From: Streptomyces sp. RFCAC02
GTDB lineage: Bacteria; Actinomycetota; Actinomycetes; Streptomycetales; Streptomycetaceae
DNA: 64,000 nt
Direction of reading: 5' to 3'
Assembly (NCBI RefSeq): GCF_004193175.1
Contig: NZ_SAUH01000001.1
Coordinates: forward strand, 496,001 to 560,000
Below the pieces are notes generated by a model. It was not told the DNA's origin, did no database searches, and was given only the letters and a program-made list of their open reading frames with translations. Shown here in pieces: positions 10,309 to 24,399 of the stretch. Position 1 is the stretch's first letter, and the number at the start of each line of letters is the position of its first letter. The position numbers and the translations under genes are program-made.

Positions 10309-11199
10309 TCACGCTCCGCATCCGGTGTGGCGCGCGATGAGTTCCACCTCACGGGCCGCCGCGTCACGCAGCGCCCCAGTGTCGGGGCCGTGCTTGAGGA
10401 CACCGCGGCTGATGGAGGGCAGCGCGTTCCCCACGGCGGGGCCGAACACCCGCGGGAGATCGGCCGCCGTGGCGCCCTGCGCGCCGATGCCGGGCGCGAG
10501 GAGCGGCCCGTTGACGGCGAGCGCGGCCGGGTCGGGCGGCGCGGCACCGAGCGTGGTGCCCACGACCGCGCCGAACGATCCCATGGGCGCCGCGTCCCCG
10601 TTCTCCGCGCGCAGCCGGTCCAGGACGAGCCGGCCGAGCGGTGTGCCGTCGGCGGTGACGGCCGACTGCACCTCGGCGCCCTCGGGGTTGGAGGTGAGGG
10701 CGAGCACGAAGACTCCGGCGCCGGTGGCGGCGGCGAGGTCGAGGGCGGGGCGCAGCGCCTCGTAGCCCAGGTACGGGTTGAGGGTCACCGCGTCGGAGCG
10801 CAGGGGGGCGCCGTCGCCGAGGTAGGTGGCCGCGTAGGCCGCGAGGGTGGAGCCGATGTCGCCACGCTTGGCGTCCATGAGGACGAGCGCCCCGGCCGCG
10901 CGGGCGTCCCGCACGGTGCGCTCCAGCACGGCCACGCCACGGGAGCCGAACCGCTCGAAGAACGCGCTCTGGGGCTTGAGGACGGCGACCCGTTCGGCGA
11001 GGGCCTCGACGACGGTGCCGGCGAAGCGTTCGAGCCCGGCGATGTCGTCGGTGAGGCCCCACCGCTCCAGCAGCGCCGCGTGCGGGTCGATTCCGACGCA
11101 CAGCGGGCCGCGCGTGTCCATGGCGCGGCGCAGGCGCGCGCCGAACGGCTCGGGCGCTGCCGCGTCCTGCGGTGTGCGCGGGGCGGGGGCTGCCGTCAT
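10309..11199 (-). CDS. pyrF: Orotidine 5'-phosphate decarboxylase
   Basis: Last step of UMP synthesis. It has 296 residues, starting [15 protein letters not shown] at an ATG at 11199 that overlaps the pyrD stop (ATGA). It belongs to the longer, mycobacterial-type OMP decarboxylase group: the catalytic segment is [17 protein letters not shown], and LCVGIDPH lies near the start. It is the last gene of the pyrimidine operon before the gap to mihF. Confidence 0.94.
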   Translation of the reverse strand: MTAAPAPRTPQDAAAPEPFGARLRRAMDTRGPLCVGIDPHAALLERWGLTDDIAGLERFAGTVVEALAERVAVLKPQSAFFERFGSRGVAVLERTVRDARAAGALVLMDAKRGDIGSTLAAYAATYLGDGAPLRSDAVTLNPYLGYEALRPALDLAAATGAGVFVLALTSNPEGAEVQSAVTADGTPLGRLVLDRLRAENGDAAPMGSFGAVVGTTLGAAPPDPAALAVNGPLLAPGIGAQGATAADLPRVFGPAVGNALPSISRGVLKHGPDTGALRDAAAREVELIARHTGCGA

Positions 11200-12314
11200 G
11201 CGGGGGTCCTTCCTGCGTGGGCGCCGACCGCGTCGGCGAGGGTCGTGTACGGGCTGGCCGCGAGCCGCTGGGCGAGGCCGCGGTGCAGCGTGCGGACCCA
11301 GGCGGGGCCGGCGTAGATGAAGCCGCTGTACCCCTGGACGAGGGTCGCGCCGGCGAGGATGCGCGCCCACGCGTCGTCGGCGGTCTCGATGCCGCCGACG
11401 CCGACGAGCGTCACCCGGTCGCCGACCCGCCGGTACAGGCGGGACAGGACGGCGAGGGACCGTGCCCTGAGCGGGGCGCCCGAGACGCCGCCGGCGCCGA
11501 GGGCGGCGACGGCCTCCGGGGAGGTGGTCAGCCCCGCGCGGGAGATCGTCGTGTTGGTGGCGATGATGCCGTCGAGTCCCAGTTCCACGGCGAGGTCGGC
11601 GACCGCGTCGATGTCCTCGTCGGCGAGGTCGGGCGCGATCTTGACCAGCAGCGGGACACGGCGGCCGGTCACCGTGCGGTCGGCGGCCTCCCGTACGGCG
11701 GTCAGCAGGGGCCGCAGCCGGTCGGTGGCCTGGAGGTCGCGCAGCCCCGGGGTGTTGGGAGAGGAGACGTTGACCACCAGGTAGTCGGCGTACCGGGCGA
11801 GGCGTTCCGCCGAGGTGACGTAGTCGGCGACGGCCTCGGCCTCCGGGACGGCCTTGGTCTTGCCGATGTTGACGCCGACGACGGGCCCGCCGCGCCGCCG
11901 GCCCCGGCGGGCCAGGCGGACCGCCACGGCCGCCGACCCGTCGTTGTTGAAGCCCATGCGGTTGAGCAGGGCGCGGTCGCGGACCAGCCGGAAGAGGCGG
12001 GGCCGCGGGTTGCCGGGCTGCGGGCGGCCGGTGACGGTGCCGATCTCCACGTGGTCGAAGCCGAGCAGGGCGAGCCCGTCGATGCCGACCGCGTTCTTGT
12101 CGAAGCCGGCCGCGAGGCCGAAAGGACCCGGCATCCGCAGGCCGAACGCCGTCACGGCCAGCTCCGGGTGCGGCGGCGCGAAGGCCGCCGCCACCGCCGC
12201 CCGCGCCACGGGGACGCGGGCGGCGGTGCGGATGAGCCCGAACGCGAGCCGGTGCGCGCGTTCGGCCTCGATCCGGACGAGGACTCGCCGGTAGAGCGCG
12301 TCGTAGAGACTCAC
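11196..12314 (-). CDS. pyrD: Dihydroorotate dehydrogenase, quinone-dependent (class 2)
   Basis: Oxidises dihydroorotate to orotate with FMN, passing electrons to membrane quinone. About 372 residues starting [20 protein letters not shown]. Class 2 features are present: an N-terminal amphipathic helical segment for membrane association, [17 protein letters not shown], and [10 protein letters not shown]. Start choice: the GTG at 12314 has AGGTGA 5 nt upstream; a GTG at 12323, which overlaps the carB stop as GTGA, is an alternative. The stop overlaps the pyrF start. Confidence 0.94.
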   Translation of the reverse strand: MSLYDALYRRVLVRIEAERAHRLAFGLIRTAARVPVARAAVAAAFAPPHPELAVTAFGLRMPGPFGLAAGFDKNAVGIDGLALLGFDHVEIGTVTGRPQPGNPRPRLFRLVRDRALLNRMGFNNDGSAAVAVRLARRGRRRGGPVVGVNIGKTKAVPEAEAVADYVTSAERLARYADYLVVNVSSPNTPGLRDLQATDRLRPLLTAVREAADRTVTGRRVPLLVKIAPDLADEDIDAVADLAVELGLDGIIATNTTISRAGLTTSPEAVAALGAGGVSGAPLRARSLAVLSRLYRRVGDRVTLVGVGGIETADDAWARILAGATLVQGYSGFIYAGPAWVRTLHRGLAQRLAASPYTTLADAVGAHAGRTPA

Positions 12315-12319
12315 GCGGC

Positions 12320-15632
<3,313 letters not shown>

Positions 15633-15640
<8 letters not shown>

Positions 15641-16769
15641 GCGGGTCCTCCATCAGGGAAACGAAACGGTCGAACAGGTAGGCGGCGTCGTGCGGACCCG
15701 CAGCCGCCTCGGGGTGGTACTGGACGGAGAAGCCGGGCCGGTCCAGGAGCCGCAGGCCCTCCACCACGTTGTCGTTGAGGCAGACGTGGGAGACCTCGGC
15801 GCGCCCGTAGGGGGTCTCGGACGGGCCGTCCAGGGGGGCGTCCACGGCGAAGCCGTGGTTGTGGGCCGTGACCTCCACCTTGCCGGTGACCAGGTCCTTC
15901 ACCGGCTGGTTGATGCCCCGGTGGCCGTACTTCAGCTTGAAGGTGCCGAAGCCGAGGGCGCGGCCGAAGATCTGGTTGCCGAAGCAGATGCCGAACAGCG
16001 GGGTGTTGTGCTCCATGACGCCGCGCATCAGCTCGACGGGGTGGTCGGCGGTCGCCGGGTCGCCGGGGCCGTTGGAGAAGAACACGCCGTCGGGCGACGT
16101 GGCGTACACCTCGTCCAGGCTCGCGGTGGCGGGCACGACGGTGACCTCGATGCCGCGCTCCGCCATGCGGTGGGGCGTCATGCCCTTGATGCCGAGGTCG
16201 ACGGCGGTGACCGCGAACCGCTTGCGGCCGATGGCCGGCACGGTGTACGGCTCGGTGACGGCCACCTCGGCGGACAGGTCGGCGCCGGACATCGCCGGCG
16301 CGGACCGCACGCGTGCGAGGAGTGTCTCCTCGCCGGCGCCGGCGAGCGCGGGACCGGAGAAGATCCCGGCCCGCATCGCGCCGCGCTCGCGCAGGTGGCG
16401 GGTGAGGGCGCGGGTGTCCACGCCGCTGATGCCGACGACGCCCTGGGCCGTCAGCTCGTCGTCCAGGGTGCGGACGGACCGCCAGTTGGACGGCGTACGG
16501 GCGGGGTCGCGGACGACGTACCCGGAGACCCAGATGCGGCGGGACTCGGGGTCCTCGTCGTTGACACCGGTGTTGCCGATGTGCGGGGCCGTCATGACGA
16601 CGATCTGACGGTGGTACGAAGGGTCGGTCAGGGTCTCCTGGTACCCGGTCATGCCGGTGGAGAAGACCGCTTCCCCGAAGGTCTCCCCCACAGCGCCGTA
16701 CGCCTGGCCGCGGAAGGTGCGGCCGTCCTCAAGGACGAGCAGCGCGGGGGTCGGACTGGCTGTGGTCAT
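15633..16769 (-). CDS. carA: Carbamoyl-phosphate synthase small subunit
   Basis: Glutamine amidotransferase subunit that releases ammonia for CarB. It is 378 residues. The N-terminal small-subunit domain (~8-150) includes [15 protein letters not shown]; the class I amidotransferase domain (~185-375) has its nucleophile Cys262 in GICFGNQ and the HPE pair in YHPEAAAGP. The Phe in GICFGNQ replaces the more common Leu. Its ATG overlaps the stop of the preceding PH-domain gene as ATGA. Confidence 0.96.
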
Positions 16770-17377
16770 CGTGCGCCTTCTTCGCTGTGGTGCTGCGCCG
16801 GGACCGGATCGGGTTCCCAGGCGGGGGGCGTGTAGGAGCCGAGGGCGTCCACCCAGGCGGTGTGCTCGGCGGCGGTGTCCGAGCGGAAGCCGGAGTCGAG
16901 CAGGCGGTCGCCGTGCTCCCAGGTGATCACCAGCAGGCCGCCCTCGGTGAGGACCTTGCCGGCGATGCCCTTGTCGAGCCGCGCGCCGCGCAGCCGCTCG
17001 GCCGGGATCAGGAAGTCACCCGCGCCGGTGCCACGGACGGTGACCCCGGCGTCCGTCAGGTCGAGCCGGACGCGGCTGCGGACGCCGAGGCCGCGCGCCA
17101 CGATCCGGTCGAGCCACCGGCCGGCGGTGGTCGAGCCGTGGTAGCGGCCGGTGAGGGTGAGCCGGGCGCCGGCCGCCGGGTCGTCCCCGGCCGGGGGCGC
17201 CGGCAGCTCGGGCAGGTCGCCCTGGAGGGTGGCGCGCCACTTCCAGCCCTCACGCATCAGCCAGTAGACCAGCGCGAGGAAGAGGAGGATGCCGATGATC
17301 CAGGCGACGCGGGCACCCCAGTCGGTGACCTCCTGCGACGTGCGGCCCCCGTCGGCGAGGACCAGGGCGGCGTTCAT
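16766..17377 (-). CDS. Membrane protein with PH-like domain, in the pyr operon
   Basis: A 203-residue protein with one membrane segment at ~22-42 ([20 protein letters not shown]) followed by a cytoplasmic PH-like beta-domain (~70-190; [25 protein letters not shown]). It overlaps pyrC by 4 nt on one side and carA by 4 nt on the other, so it is translated within the pyrimidine operon. Mycobacteria carry a comparable membrane gene (Rv1382) between pyrC and carA. No catalytic residues are visible. A role in placing pyrimidine enzymes at the membrane is possible but only inferred from position. Confidence 0.85.
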   Translation of the reverse strand: MNAALVLADGGRTSQEVTDWGARVAWIIGILLFLALVYWLMREGWKWRATLQGDLPELPAPPAGDDPAAGARLTLTGRYHGSTTAGRWLDRIVARGLGVRSRVRLDLTDAGVTVRGTGAGDFLIPAERLRGARLDKGIAGKVLTEGGLLVITWEHGDRLLDSGFRSDTAAEHTAWVDALGSYTPPAWEPDPVPAQHHSEEGAR

Positions 17378-18705
17378 ACGAGCTCACCGTCCCGGACGGT
17401 GGGCCGCCCGCGCAGGAACGTGTGCACGACCCGGCCCGGCAGATCGAGACCGCGGTAGGGCGAGTTGCGGCTGCGGGAGGCGAAGGCCGCCGGGTCGACG
17501 GGGGCGCGGTGGGCCGGGTCGATCAGCGTCAGGTTGGCCGGCTCGCCCGCCGCGACCGGCCGGCCGTGGCCGCCGAGCCCGCCGATCGCCGCGGGGCGGA
17601 CCGCCATGCGGTCGGCGACACCCGCCCAGTCGAGGAGGCCGGTGTCCACCATCGTGTGCTGGACGACGGACAGCGCCGTCTCCAGGCCCACCATGCCCAT
17701 GGCCGCGGCTCCCCACTCGCAGTCCTTGTCCTCGTGCGGGTGGGGCGCGTGATCGGTGGCCACACAGTCGATGGTGCCGTCGGCCAGCCCGCGCCGCACC
17801 GCGAGGACGTCCGCCTCGGTGCGCAGCGGGGGGTTGACCTTGTAGACCGGGTCGTACGAACGGACCAGCTCGTCGGTCAGCAGCAGGTGGTGCGGGGTGA
17901 CCTCGGCGGTGACCCGCCAGCCCTTGGACTTGGCCCAGCGCACCAGTTCGACGGACCCGGCGGTGCTCAGGTGGCAGATGTGGACGCGGGAGCCGACGTG
18001 CGCCGCGAGCAGGACGTCGCGGGCGATGATCGACTCCTCGGCGACGGCGGGCCAGCCGCCGAGACCCAGCTCGGCGGAGACGACGCCCTCGTTCATCTCG
18101 GCGCCCTCGGTCAGCCGGGGCTCCTGGGCGTGCTGGGCGATCACGCCGTCGAACGCCTTCACGTACTCCAGCGCCCGGCGCATGATCACGGCGTCGTCGA
18201 CGCACTTGCCGTCGTCGGAGAAGACGGTGACGCCGGCCGCCGAGTCGTGCATCGCGCCGAGCTCGGCCAGCTGTCTGCCGCCGAGGCCGACGGTGACGGC
18301 GCCCACGGGCTGGACGTCGCAGTAGCCGTGCTCGCGGCCGAGGCGCCACACCTGCTCGACCACGCCGGCCGTGTCGGCGACGGGGAAGGTGTTGGCCATG
18401 GCGTGCACCGCGGTGTAGCCGCCGGCCGCCGCGGCCCGGGTGCCGGTGAGGACGGTCTCGGAGTCCTCGCGGCCCGGCTCGCGCAGGTGGGTGTGCAGGT
18501 CCACGAGGCCGGGCAGCAGCACCAGGCCCGCCGCGTCGATGACGGTGGTGTCCGTGCCGGCGGCGACGCCGGTGCCGACCTCGGCGACGGTGCCGCCGTC
18601 GATCAGGACGTCGGCCGGGGCACCGCCGAGGAGGCTCGCGCCCCGGATGAGGGTCCGGCCGGTGGTGCCGCTCGCGCCGGTCGCTTCGTTCGTTTCAGCG
18701 CTCAT
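17374..18705 (-). CDS. pyrC: Dihydroorotase
   Basis: Cyclises carbamoyl aspartate to dihydroorotate. It is 443 residues of the amidohydrolase family, with the metal-binding motif [10 protein letters not shown], further His ligands at IAQHAQE and VHICHLST, and the catalytic ATDHAPH. The DDGK segment ([11 protein letters not shown]) is typical of actinobacterial class I dihydroorotases. It overlaps the pyrB stop and the PH-domain gene start as ATGA on both ends. Confidence 0.96.
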   Translation of the reverse strand: MSAETNEATGASGTTGRTLIRGASLLGGAPADVLIDGGTVAEVGTGVAAGTDTTVIDAAGLVLLPGLVDLHTHLREPGREDSETVLTGTRAAAAGGYTAVHAMANTFPVADTAGVVEQVWRLGREHGYCDVQPVGAVTVGLGGRQLAELGAMHDSAAGVTVFSDDGKCVDDAVIMRRALEYVKAFDGVIAQHAQEPRLTEGAEMNEGVVSAELGLGGWPAVAEESIIARDVLLAAHVGSRVHICHLSTAGSVELVRWAKSKGWRVTAEVTPHHLLLTDELVRSYDPVYKVNPPLRTEADVLAVRRGLADGTIDCVATDHAPHPHEDKDCEWGAAAMGMVGLETALSVVQHTMVDTGLLDWAGVADRMAVRPAAIGGLGGHGRPVAAGEPANLTLIDPAHRAPVDPAAFASRSRNSPYRGLDLPGRVVHTFLRGRPTVRDGELV

Positions 18706-19691
18706 GCCAGGGTGTTCTCCTCGGTGCGGGTGGTGCTCACGGCCGGCTCCGAGCCGCCGAGCAGCAGGTACAGGACGGCCATCCGGACGCTGACGCCGCC
18801 GGAGACCTGCTCGACGGCGGTGCAGCGGGGCGAGTCGGCGACCTCGGCGGTGATCTCCATGCCGCGGTTCATCGGGCCGGGGTGCATGACGATGGCGTGC
18901 TCCGGCATGCGCGCCATGCGGTCGCCGTCCAGACCGTAGCGGCGCGCGTACTCGCGCTCGGTCGGGAAGTAGGCGGCGTTCATCCGCTCGCGCTGCACCC
19001 GCAGCATCATCACGGCGTCGGACGCGGGCAGGACGGCGTCGAGGTCGTAGGACACCTCGCAGGGCCAGCCCTCGATGCCGACGGGCAGCAGCGTCGGCGG
19101 AGCCACCACGGTGACCTGGGCGCCGAGCGTGGTGAGCAGGCGGATGTTGGAGCGGGCCACGCGGCTGTGCAGGATGTCGCCGACGATCGTGACGCGGCGC
19201 CCGGACAGGTCCCGGCCCGCGCCGCCGCCGGGTCCCGCGACGAGGCGGCGGCGGATCGCGTACGCGTCGAGCAGGGCCTGCGTGGGGTGCTCGTGGGTGC
19301 CGTCGCCGGCGTTGACGACGCAGCCGCCGATCCAGCCGGCGGTGGCCAGCCGGTGCGGCGCGCCGGAGTCGTGGTGCCGGATGACGACGGCGTCGGCGCC
19401 CATGGCCTCCAGCGTGAGGGCGGTGTCCTTCAGGGACTCGCCCTTGGAGACCGACGAGCCCTTGGCGGAGAAGTTGATGACGTCGGCGGAGAGACGTTTC
19501 GCCGCCGCCTCGAACGAGATGCGGGTGCGGGTCGAGTCCTCGAAGAACAGGTTGACGACCGTCCGGCCGCGCAGGGTCGGGAGTTTCTTGATCGGCCGGT
19601 CGGCGACGCGGGCCAGCTCCTCGGCGGTGTCGAGGACCAGGACGGCGTCGTCGCGCGTCAGATCGGCGGCCGAGATGAGGTGGCGCTTCAT
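18702..19691 (-). CDS. pyrB: Aspartate carbamoyltransferase catalytic subunit
   Basis: Joins carbamoyl phosphate and aspartate. It is 329 residues with the carbamoyl-phosphate motif [13 protein letters not shown], the [11 protein letters not shown] loop and the HPTQALLD segment. No regulatory-chain gene (pyrI) is nearby, consistent with an unregulated catalytic trimer. It starts at an ATG 119 nt downstream of pyrR and overlaps pyrC. Confidence 0.97.
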   Translation of the reverse strand: MKRHLISAADLTRDDAVLVLDTAEELARVADRPIKKLPTLRGRTVVNLFFEDSTRTRISFEAAAKRLSADVINFSAKGSSVSKGESLKDTALTLEAMGADAVVIRHHDSGAPHRLATAGWIGGCVVNAGDGTHEHPTQALLDAYAIRRRLVAGPGGGAGRDLSGRRVTIVGDILHSRVARSNIRLLTTLGAQVTVVAPPTLLPVGIEGWPCEVSYDLDAVLPASDAVMMLRVQRERMNAAYFPTEREYARRYGLDGDRMARMPEHAIVMHPGPMNRGMEITAEVADSPRCTAVEQVSGGVSVRMAVLYLLLGGSEPAVSTTRTEENTLA

Positions 19692-19810
19692 CAGGTGCCT
19701 TCCGTGGGGCGTGGCGGGGTGCGGCGTGGCGGTGCGGCCCGGCGGGCGTCAGGCGGGCACGGCGAAGCGCACGGGAGTGGGCGGGGAGCCGGTCACGTGG
19801 CCGGCGCCGG

Positions 19811-20464
<654 letters not shown>

Positions 20465-20556
20465 TTAAAGGACGTCGGTCGATCGCCCCCGAGCCTATCA
20501 GGCCCTCCGGCACGCTCCGCATCGCCCCAGGTCAGGGGCAACTCTTCGGCCCCGGC

Positions 20557-20585
20557 TTGACGGGATAAATTACGCTGCGTAACCT
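20557..20585 (+). promoter_or_regulatory. Candidate bldD promoter
   Basis: TTGACG (20557-20562) and TAACCT (20580-20585) are spaced 17 bp apart and would start transcription about 30 nt before the bldD ATG at 20623. The -10 element lies inside the tandem BldD boxes, consistent with self-repression. Confidence 0.6.
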
Positions 20586-20598
20586 CACAGTGAGTTAC
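20569..20598. promoter_or_regulatory. Two adjoining BldD operator boxes
   Basis: Box 1, ATTACGCTGCGTAAC (20569-20583), fits the BldD consensus nTnACnC(A/T)GnGTnAn at every defined position, with a perfectly palindromic core. Box 2, CTCACAGTGAGTTAC (20584-20598), follows with no gap and has one mismatch. Both cover the -10 region and transcription start of bldD. BldD is known to repress its own promoter in S. coelicolor. Confidence 0.85.
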
Positions 20599-20622
20599 CG
20601 AGACGCCGTTCCGGGGAGATAC

Positions 20623-21123
20623 ATGTCCAGCGAATACGCCAAACAGCTCGGAGCCAAGCTCCGGGCCATCCGCACCCAACAGGGTCTGTCGCTCCATGGG
20701 GTCGAGGAGAAGTCCCAGGGCCGCTGGAAGGCGGTCGTGGTCGGCTCCTACGAGCGCGGCGACCGTGCCGTCACCGTGCAGCGCCTCGCGGAGCTGGCGG
20801 ACTTCTACGGGGTGCCCGTGCAGGAGCTGCTGCCCGGCTCGACGCCCGGTGGTGCCGCCGAGCCCCCGCCGAAGCTGGTGCTCGACCTGGAGCGCCTGGC
20901 CACCGTGCCCAGCGAGAAGGCCGGCCCGCTCCAGCGCTACACCGCGACCATCCAGAGCCAGCGCGGCGACTACAACGGCAAGGTCCTCTCCATCCGTCAG
21001 GACGACCTGCGCACCCTGGCCGTGATCTACGACCAGTCGCCCTCGGTGCTGACCGAGCAGCTCATCAGCTGGGGCGTCCTCGGCGCCGACGCGCGCCGCG
21101 CCGTCCAGGCCGAGGAGAGCTGA
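20623..21123 (+). CDS. bldD: Developmental master regulator BldD
   Basis: Represses sporulation genes during vegetative growth; cyclic di-GMP makes the dimer. It is 166 residues from MSSEYAKQLGAKLRAIRTQQ (ATG at 20623, GGGGAG upstream). The N-terminal HTH (~6-70) is nearly invariant in the genus. The C-terminal domain keeps the c-di-GMP signature RGD at 114-116 and RQDD at 125-128 with the exact 8-residue spacing, so it should respond to c-di-GMP. It is divergent from pyrR and convergent with nusB. Confidence 0.98.
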   Translation: MSSEYAKQLGAKLRAIRTQQGLSLHGVEEKSQGRWKAVVVGSYERGDRAVTVQRLAELADFYGVPVQELLPGSTPGGAAEPPPKLVLDLERLATVPSEKAGPLQRYTATIQSQRGDYNGKVLSIRQDDLRTLAVIYDQSPSVLTEQLISWGVLGADARRAVQAEES

Positions 21124-21148
21124 CACCGCGGGCGCCACGGCGCCGCAA

Positions 21149-21199
21149 CGGCCGAGGGGCCGGGACACCGCGTCGCGCGGTGTCCCGGCCCCTCGGCCG
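21149..21199. terminator. Strong bidirectional terminator between bldD and nusB
   Basis: A perfect 24-bp stem with a 3-nt loop: positions 21149-21172 (CGGCCGAGGGGCC...) are fully complementary to 21176-21199. It is 25 nt past the bldD stop and 14 nt past the nusB stop, so it can serve both convergent genes. No U-run. Confidence 0.85.
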
Positions 21200-21212
21200 C
21201 CGGTCGCGCCGC

Positions 21213-21638
21213 TCAGCGGCGCAGGGAGGGCTTGAGGTCCTTCAGCCGGCCGAGGAGGCCGTTGACGAACGCGGGGGACTCGTCCGTGGAGAACTCACGG
21301 GCGAGCTGCACGGCCTCGTCGAGGACGACGGGGTCGGGCGTCTCGTCCTCCCAGATCAGCTCGTAGGCGGCGAGCCGCAGGATGTTCCGGTCGACGACCG
21401 GCATGCGGTCCAGGGGCCAGCCCACGGCGTACTGGGCGATGAGCTCGTCGATGCGGGCGGCGTGCGCCGCGTAGCCCTCGACCAGGGTGCGGGTGAAGGC
21501 ACTGACCGGCGGCTGGCGCTCGTCGGTCCGCGCGAGGGTGACCCACCCGGCGAGCACGTCGAGCGGCGCCGCACCGCGCTGGTCGGCCTCGAAGAGGATC
21601 TGGAGCGCTCGTTGACGGGCCTTGCTGCGGGCAGCCAC
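21213..21638 (-). CDS. nusB: Transcription antitermination factor NusB
   Basis: Part of the Nus complex that prevents early termination in rRNA operons; binds BoxA RNA with S10. It is 141 residues, all-helical, starting at a GTG (then AARSKARQRALQILFEADQ), ending FVNGLLGRL. It follows efp with a 2-nt gap, the conserved efp-nusB order. Confidence 0.95.
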   Translation of the reverse strand: MAARSKARQRALQILFEADQRGAAPLDVLAGWVTLARTDERQPPVSAFTRTLVEGYAAHAARIDELIAQYAVGWPLDRMPVVDRNILRLAAYELIWEDETPDPVVLDEAVQLAREFSTDESPAFVNGLLGRLKDLKPSLRR

Positions 21639-21640
21639 GG

Positions 21641-22207
21641 TTAGCTGTTCACCCGGCCGAGGTAGTCGCCCGAACGGGTGTCCACCTTGATCTTCTCACC
21701 GGTCGTGATGAACAGCGGGACACCGATCTCGTACCCGGTCTCCAGCCGCGCCGGCTTGGTGCCACCGGTGGACCGGTCGCCCTGGACGCCCGGCTCGGTG
21801 TACTCCACGACCAGCTCGACGGCGGCCGGGAGTTCGACGAAGAGCGGGTTCTCCTCGTAGATGGCCACGGTGCAGTCCTGGCCCTCCAGCAGGTAGTTGG
21901 CCGCGTCGCCCACCGTCTCCGGGTTGATGGGGAGCTGCTCGTAGGTGTCGGTGTCCATGAAGACGAAGTCGGCGCCGTCCTTGTAGGAGAACTGCATGCC
22001 GCGCCGGTCCACGGTGGCGGTCTCCACCTTGGTGCCCGCGTTGAACGTCTTGTCCACCACCTTGCCGGAGAGGACGTGCTTGAGCTTCGTGCGGACGAAG
22101 GCGCCGCCCTTGCCGGGCTTGACGTGCTGGAACTCGACTACGGACCACAACTGGCCGCCGTCGAGCTTGAGCACCATGCCGTTCTTGAGGTCGTTCGTGG
22201 TGGCCAC
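21641..22207 (-). CDS. efp: Translation elongation factor P
   Basis: Relieves ribosome stalling at polyproline stretches. It is 188 residues from a GTG at 22207 (then [12 protein letters not shown]), with three beta-barrel domains. The loop that reaches the peptidyl-transferase centre reads HVKPGKGGA with Lys33 at the tip. No lysine-modifying EpmA/EpmB gene is in this window. The frame is open far upstream but without family similarity. Confidence 0.96.
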   Translation of the reverse strand: MATTNDLKNGMVLKLDGGQLWSVVEFQHVKPGKGGAFVRTKLKHVLSGKVVDKTFNAGTKVETATVDRRGMQFSYKDGADFVFMDTDTYEQLPINPETVGDAANYLLEGQDCTVAIYEENPLFVELPAAVELVVEYTEPGVQGDRSTGGTKPARLETGYEIGVPLFITTGEKIKVDTRSGDYLGRVNS

Positions 22208-22280
22208 GGTCGCGGAATCTCCTACAGACTGCTGCTTGGGGCGACCCCGGTCCCCCCGCTCGATCTGCACCCGGGCGGGG

Positions 22281-23444
22281 TCACAGGGCGAGGAGCTCCT
22301 TGGTCGTGATGGTGAGTAGCTCCGGTCCGCCGTCCGCCGGTGGGCGGACGACGAGTGTGTCGTCGATCCGGACACCGCCCCGGCCCGGAAGGTGCACCCC
22401 CGGCTCGACGGTGACCGGCACGCAAGGGCCAAGTCTACCCATGGCGGCGGGCGACAGCCGAGGGTCCTCCCCGATCTCCAGGCCCACCCCGTACCCGGTG
22501 ACCGGGCCGAGCGCCCCGCCGTGCCCCCCGGCCGTGATGACCTCGCGGGCCGCGCGGTCCACTTCCCGCAGCTCGGCGCCGGGTGCCAGCGCCTCACGCG
22601 CCGCCCGCTGGGCGGCGAACACCAGGTCGTACAGCTCGATCTGCCAGGGCGCCGGACTCGTGCCGATCACGAACGTCCGGCCGATCTGGCAGCGGTAACC
22701 GCGGAAGCTGGCGCCGAGCCGCACGGTGAGGAAGTCGCCCTCCTCCACGCGCCGGTCGGTCGGACGGTGGCCGGCGAGGCCGGAGTGGCTACCGGTCGCG
22801 ACGGAGGTGGGGAACGCCGGGCCGTCCGCGCCGTGGTCCACGAGCCGCCGCTCCAGCTCCAGCGCGAGATGCCGCTCGGTGCGGCCGACGAGGATCGACT
22901 CCAGCAGCTCGCCGAGCGCCCGGTCGGTGATCTCGGCGGCGACCCGGAGCGCGGCGATCTCGTCCTCGTCCTTGACGAGCCGCTGCCGCTCCACCGCGCG
23001 GTCGAGATCGGTCAGCGCGGTGCCGGGCACGGCCGCCGCGAGCGTCCGGTGGCGCGCGACCGTCAGATGGTGCTCCTCGACGGCGACCGCCGCGGCGCCC
23101 GCCGCGGCCGCCAGCAGCACGGCGGCCACGGCCGGGTCCTGCCCCGGCTCGGGCACGGTGCGGCGCAGGCCGTCGTCCCCCGGCTCCGCCGCGTCCCAGG
23201 GATCCCCCGGCTCCCCCGGCCGGCGTCCCGCGAGGGCGTGCGGCCCGGGCGGGTCCGCCGTGGGGTCCGGGTGCGCGAGCAGTGCGTCCGTGTCCCCGGG
23301 CCCGAGCAGGAGCGCCGCGCCGGCCGGGGCCGGCCCGGCGAGATAGCGGACGTTGGTGGGACGGGACACCACGATGGCGCCGGTGCCCGACGGAGCGGAG
23401 CGGGCGCGCAGCCGTGAGCGCCGGCCTGCGAGTACCTCGGACAT
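22281..23444 (-). CDS. M24 (Xaa-Pro aminopeptidase-like) protein with lost metal ligands
   Basis: A 387-residue creatinase/prolidase-fold protein located where pepQ normally stands (before efp). The N-terminal creatinase-like domain spans ~1-150; the pita-bread domain spans ~155-387. Aligned to active M24 enzymes, the five metal ligands are mostly replaced: Asp to Arg242 (VRLG), Asp to Gln253 (RCQIGRT), His to Tyr318 (TGYGVGLEI) and Glu to Asp361 (VRIDDT). Only Glu347 (VEPGV) remains. It is therefore probably not a dimetal peptidase and may bind or regulate instead. Codon use and frame look intact, so it is not a decaying gene. Confidence 0.85.
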   Translation of the reverse strand: MSEVLAGRRSRLRARSAPSGTGAIVVSRPTNVRYLAGPAPAGAALLLGPGDTDALLAHPDPTADPPGPHALAGRRPGEPGDPWDAAEPGDDGLRRTVPEPGQDPAVAAVLLAAAAGAAAVAVEEHHLTVARHRTLAAAVPGTALTDLDRAVERQRLVKDEDEIAALRVAAEITDRALGELLESILVGRTERHLALELERRLVDHGADGPAFPTSVATGSHSGLAGHRPTDRRVEEGDFLTVRLGASFRGYRCQIGRTFVIGTSPAPWQIELYDLVFAAQRAAREALAPGAELREVDRAAREVITAGGHGGALGPVTGYGVGLEIGEDPRLSPAAMGRLGPCVPVTVEPGVHLPGRGGVRIDDTLVVRPPADGGPELLTITTKELLAL

Positions 23445-23540
23445 GCCCCGAGCGTACGCACGGCGGGCGGGGACGGCTGGCTCAGCGCGTCCGGACGAGG
23501 GGGGCGCGGTGCGGCGGCCGGGGGGCGGACGCCCGCGGGG

Positions 23541-24236
23541 TCACCACTGCGGCGGGGTGGTGAGGCTGCGCGCGACGGCCTCGTCGAGCATCCGGGCGGT
23601 GGTGGCGACGTCGTGCCGCGAGTTGTCGATGATGGGGAGCCCCGAGCCGTACCAGCCGGCCATGCGGCCGTGGATGGTGGCGACCTCCTCGTCGGACAGG
23701 CGGCGGGTGCCGGTGCGGGCGGCGTTGCGCTCCAGGACGACGTCGAGGCCCGGCAGCAGCACGATCGGGATCAGCCCGGGGCCGACATGGCGCTTCCAGC
23801 CGCCGAGGCCGACGGCGGGCCGGTCGGGGAAGACCGCGTCGTCCAGGATGCAGGAGATGCCGTTGGCCAGGTAGTTGCGCGCGGCGAAGCCGCAGGTGCG
23901 GCGGGCCAGGCGGTACTGCGCCTCCGAGCGGTCGTCCCAGCCGGACCTGGGGTCGGCGAAACCGGACCGCACCCACTCGCGGACGTCGTCGAGGCTGATG
24001 TGCGCGGTGGGCACGGGCCTGCGGTCGGCCCAGTGGCGCGCCACGGTGGTCTTGCCCGCGCCGGCCGGGCCGATCAGGAGGACCGCCACACCCGCGTGCG
24101 CGACGTCCGGCGCCGCCGCGCCGGGCGCCGGTGCCGGCGCGGGGACCGCGTGCTCGGGCGGCAGCGGCACGAATCCGGTGGCCCCGCCGTCGGGTACCGC
24201 CCCGGGCGGCACCGGCATCCCGCCGGGCTGATGCAT
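23541..24236 (-). CDS. P-loop ATPase/kinase-like protein
   Basis: A 231-residue protein. Residues 1-45 are Pro/Ala/Gly-rich and probably flexible. Walker A GPAGAGKT is at 56-63, followed by a Zeta-toxin/polynucleotide-kinase-like core with HISLDDVREW (~77-86), a lid-like RRLSDEEVATIH and DNSRHD near the end. This layout fits small-molecule or nucleic-acid kinases of the AAA_33 type. It sits alone between aroQ and the M24 gene, with gaps of 163 and 96 nt. Substrate unknown. Confidence 0.82.
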   Translation of the reverse strand: MHQPGGMPVPPGAVPDGGATGFVPLPPEHAVPAPAPAPGAAAPDVAHAGVAVLLIGPAGAGKTTVARHWADRRPVPTAHISLDDVREWVRSGFADPRSGWDDRSEAQYRLARRTCGFAARNYLANGISCILDDAVFPDRPAVGLGGWKRHVGPGLIPIVLLPGLDVVLERNAARTGTRRLSDEEVATIHGRMAGWYGSGLPIIDNSRHDVATTARMLDEAVARSLTTPPQW

Positions 24237-24399
24237 GGCTCCCCCACCTGGGTTCTCCGGGCGCGGCCCACGGGCTCGCGCACCTGTTCGGGTGTCTCAC
24301 ACGGTACCGGGCACGCCGTTCCCGCCACATGGGGCACCGTGTCACCGTGACAACGCGCCGGGCACCGGTCGGGTGCCGGGCGCGCGCCGGTCGTGCCGG

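Noticed and set aside
23541..24236. Zeta-type toxin of a toxin-antitoxin pair
   Set aside because: The fold is similar, but there is no small antitoxin gene beside it; both flanking gaps are empty.
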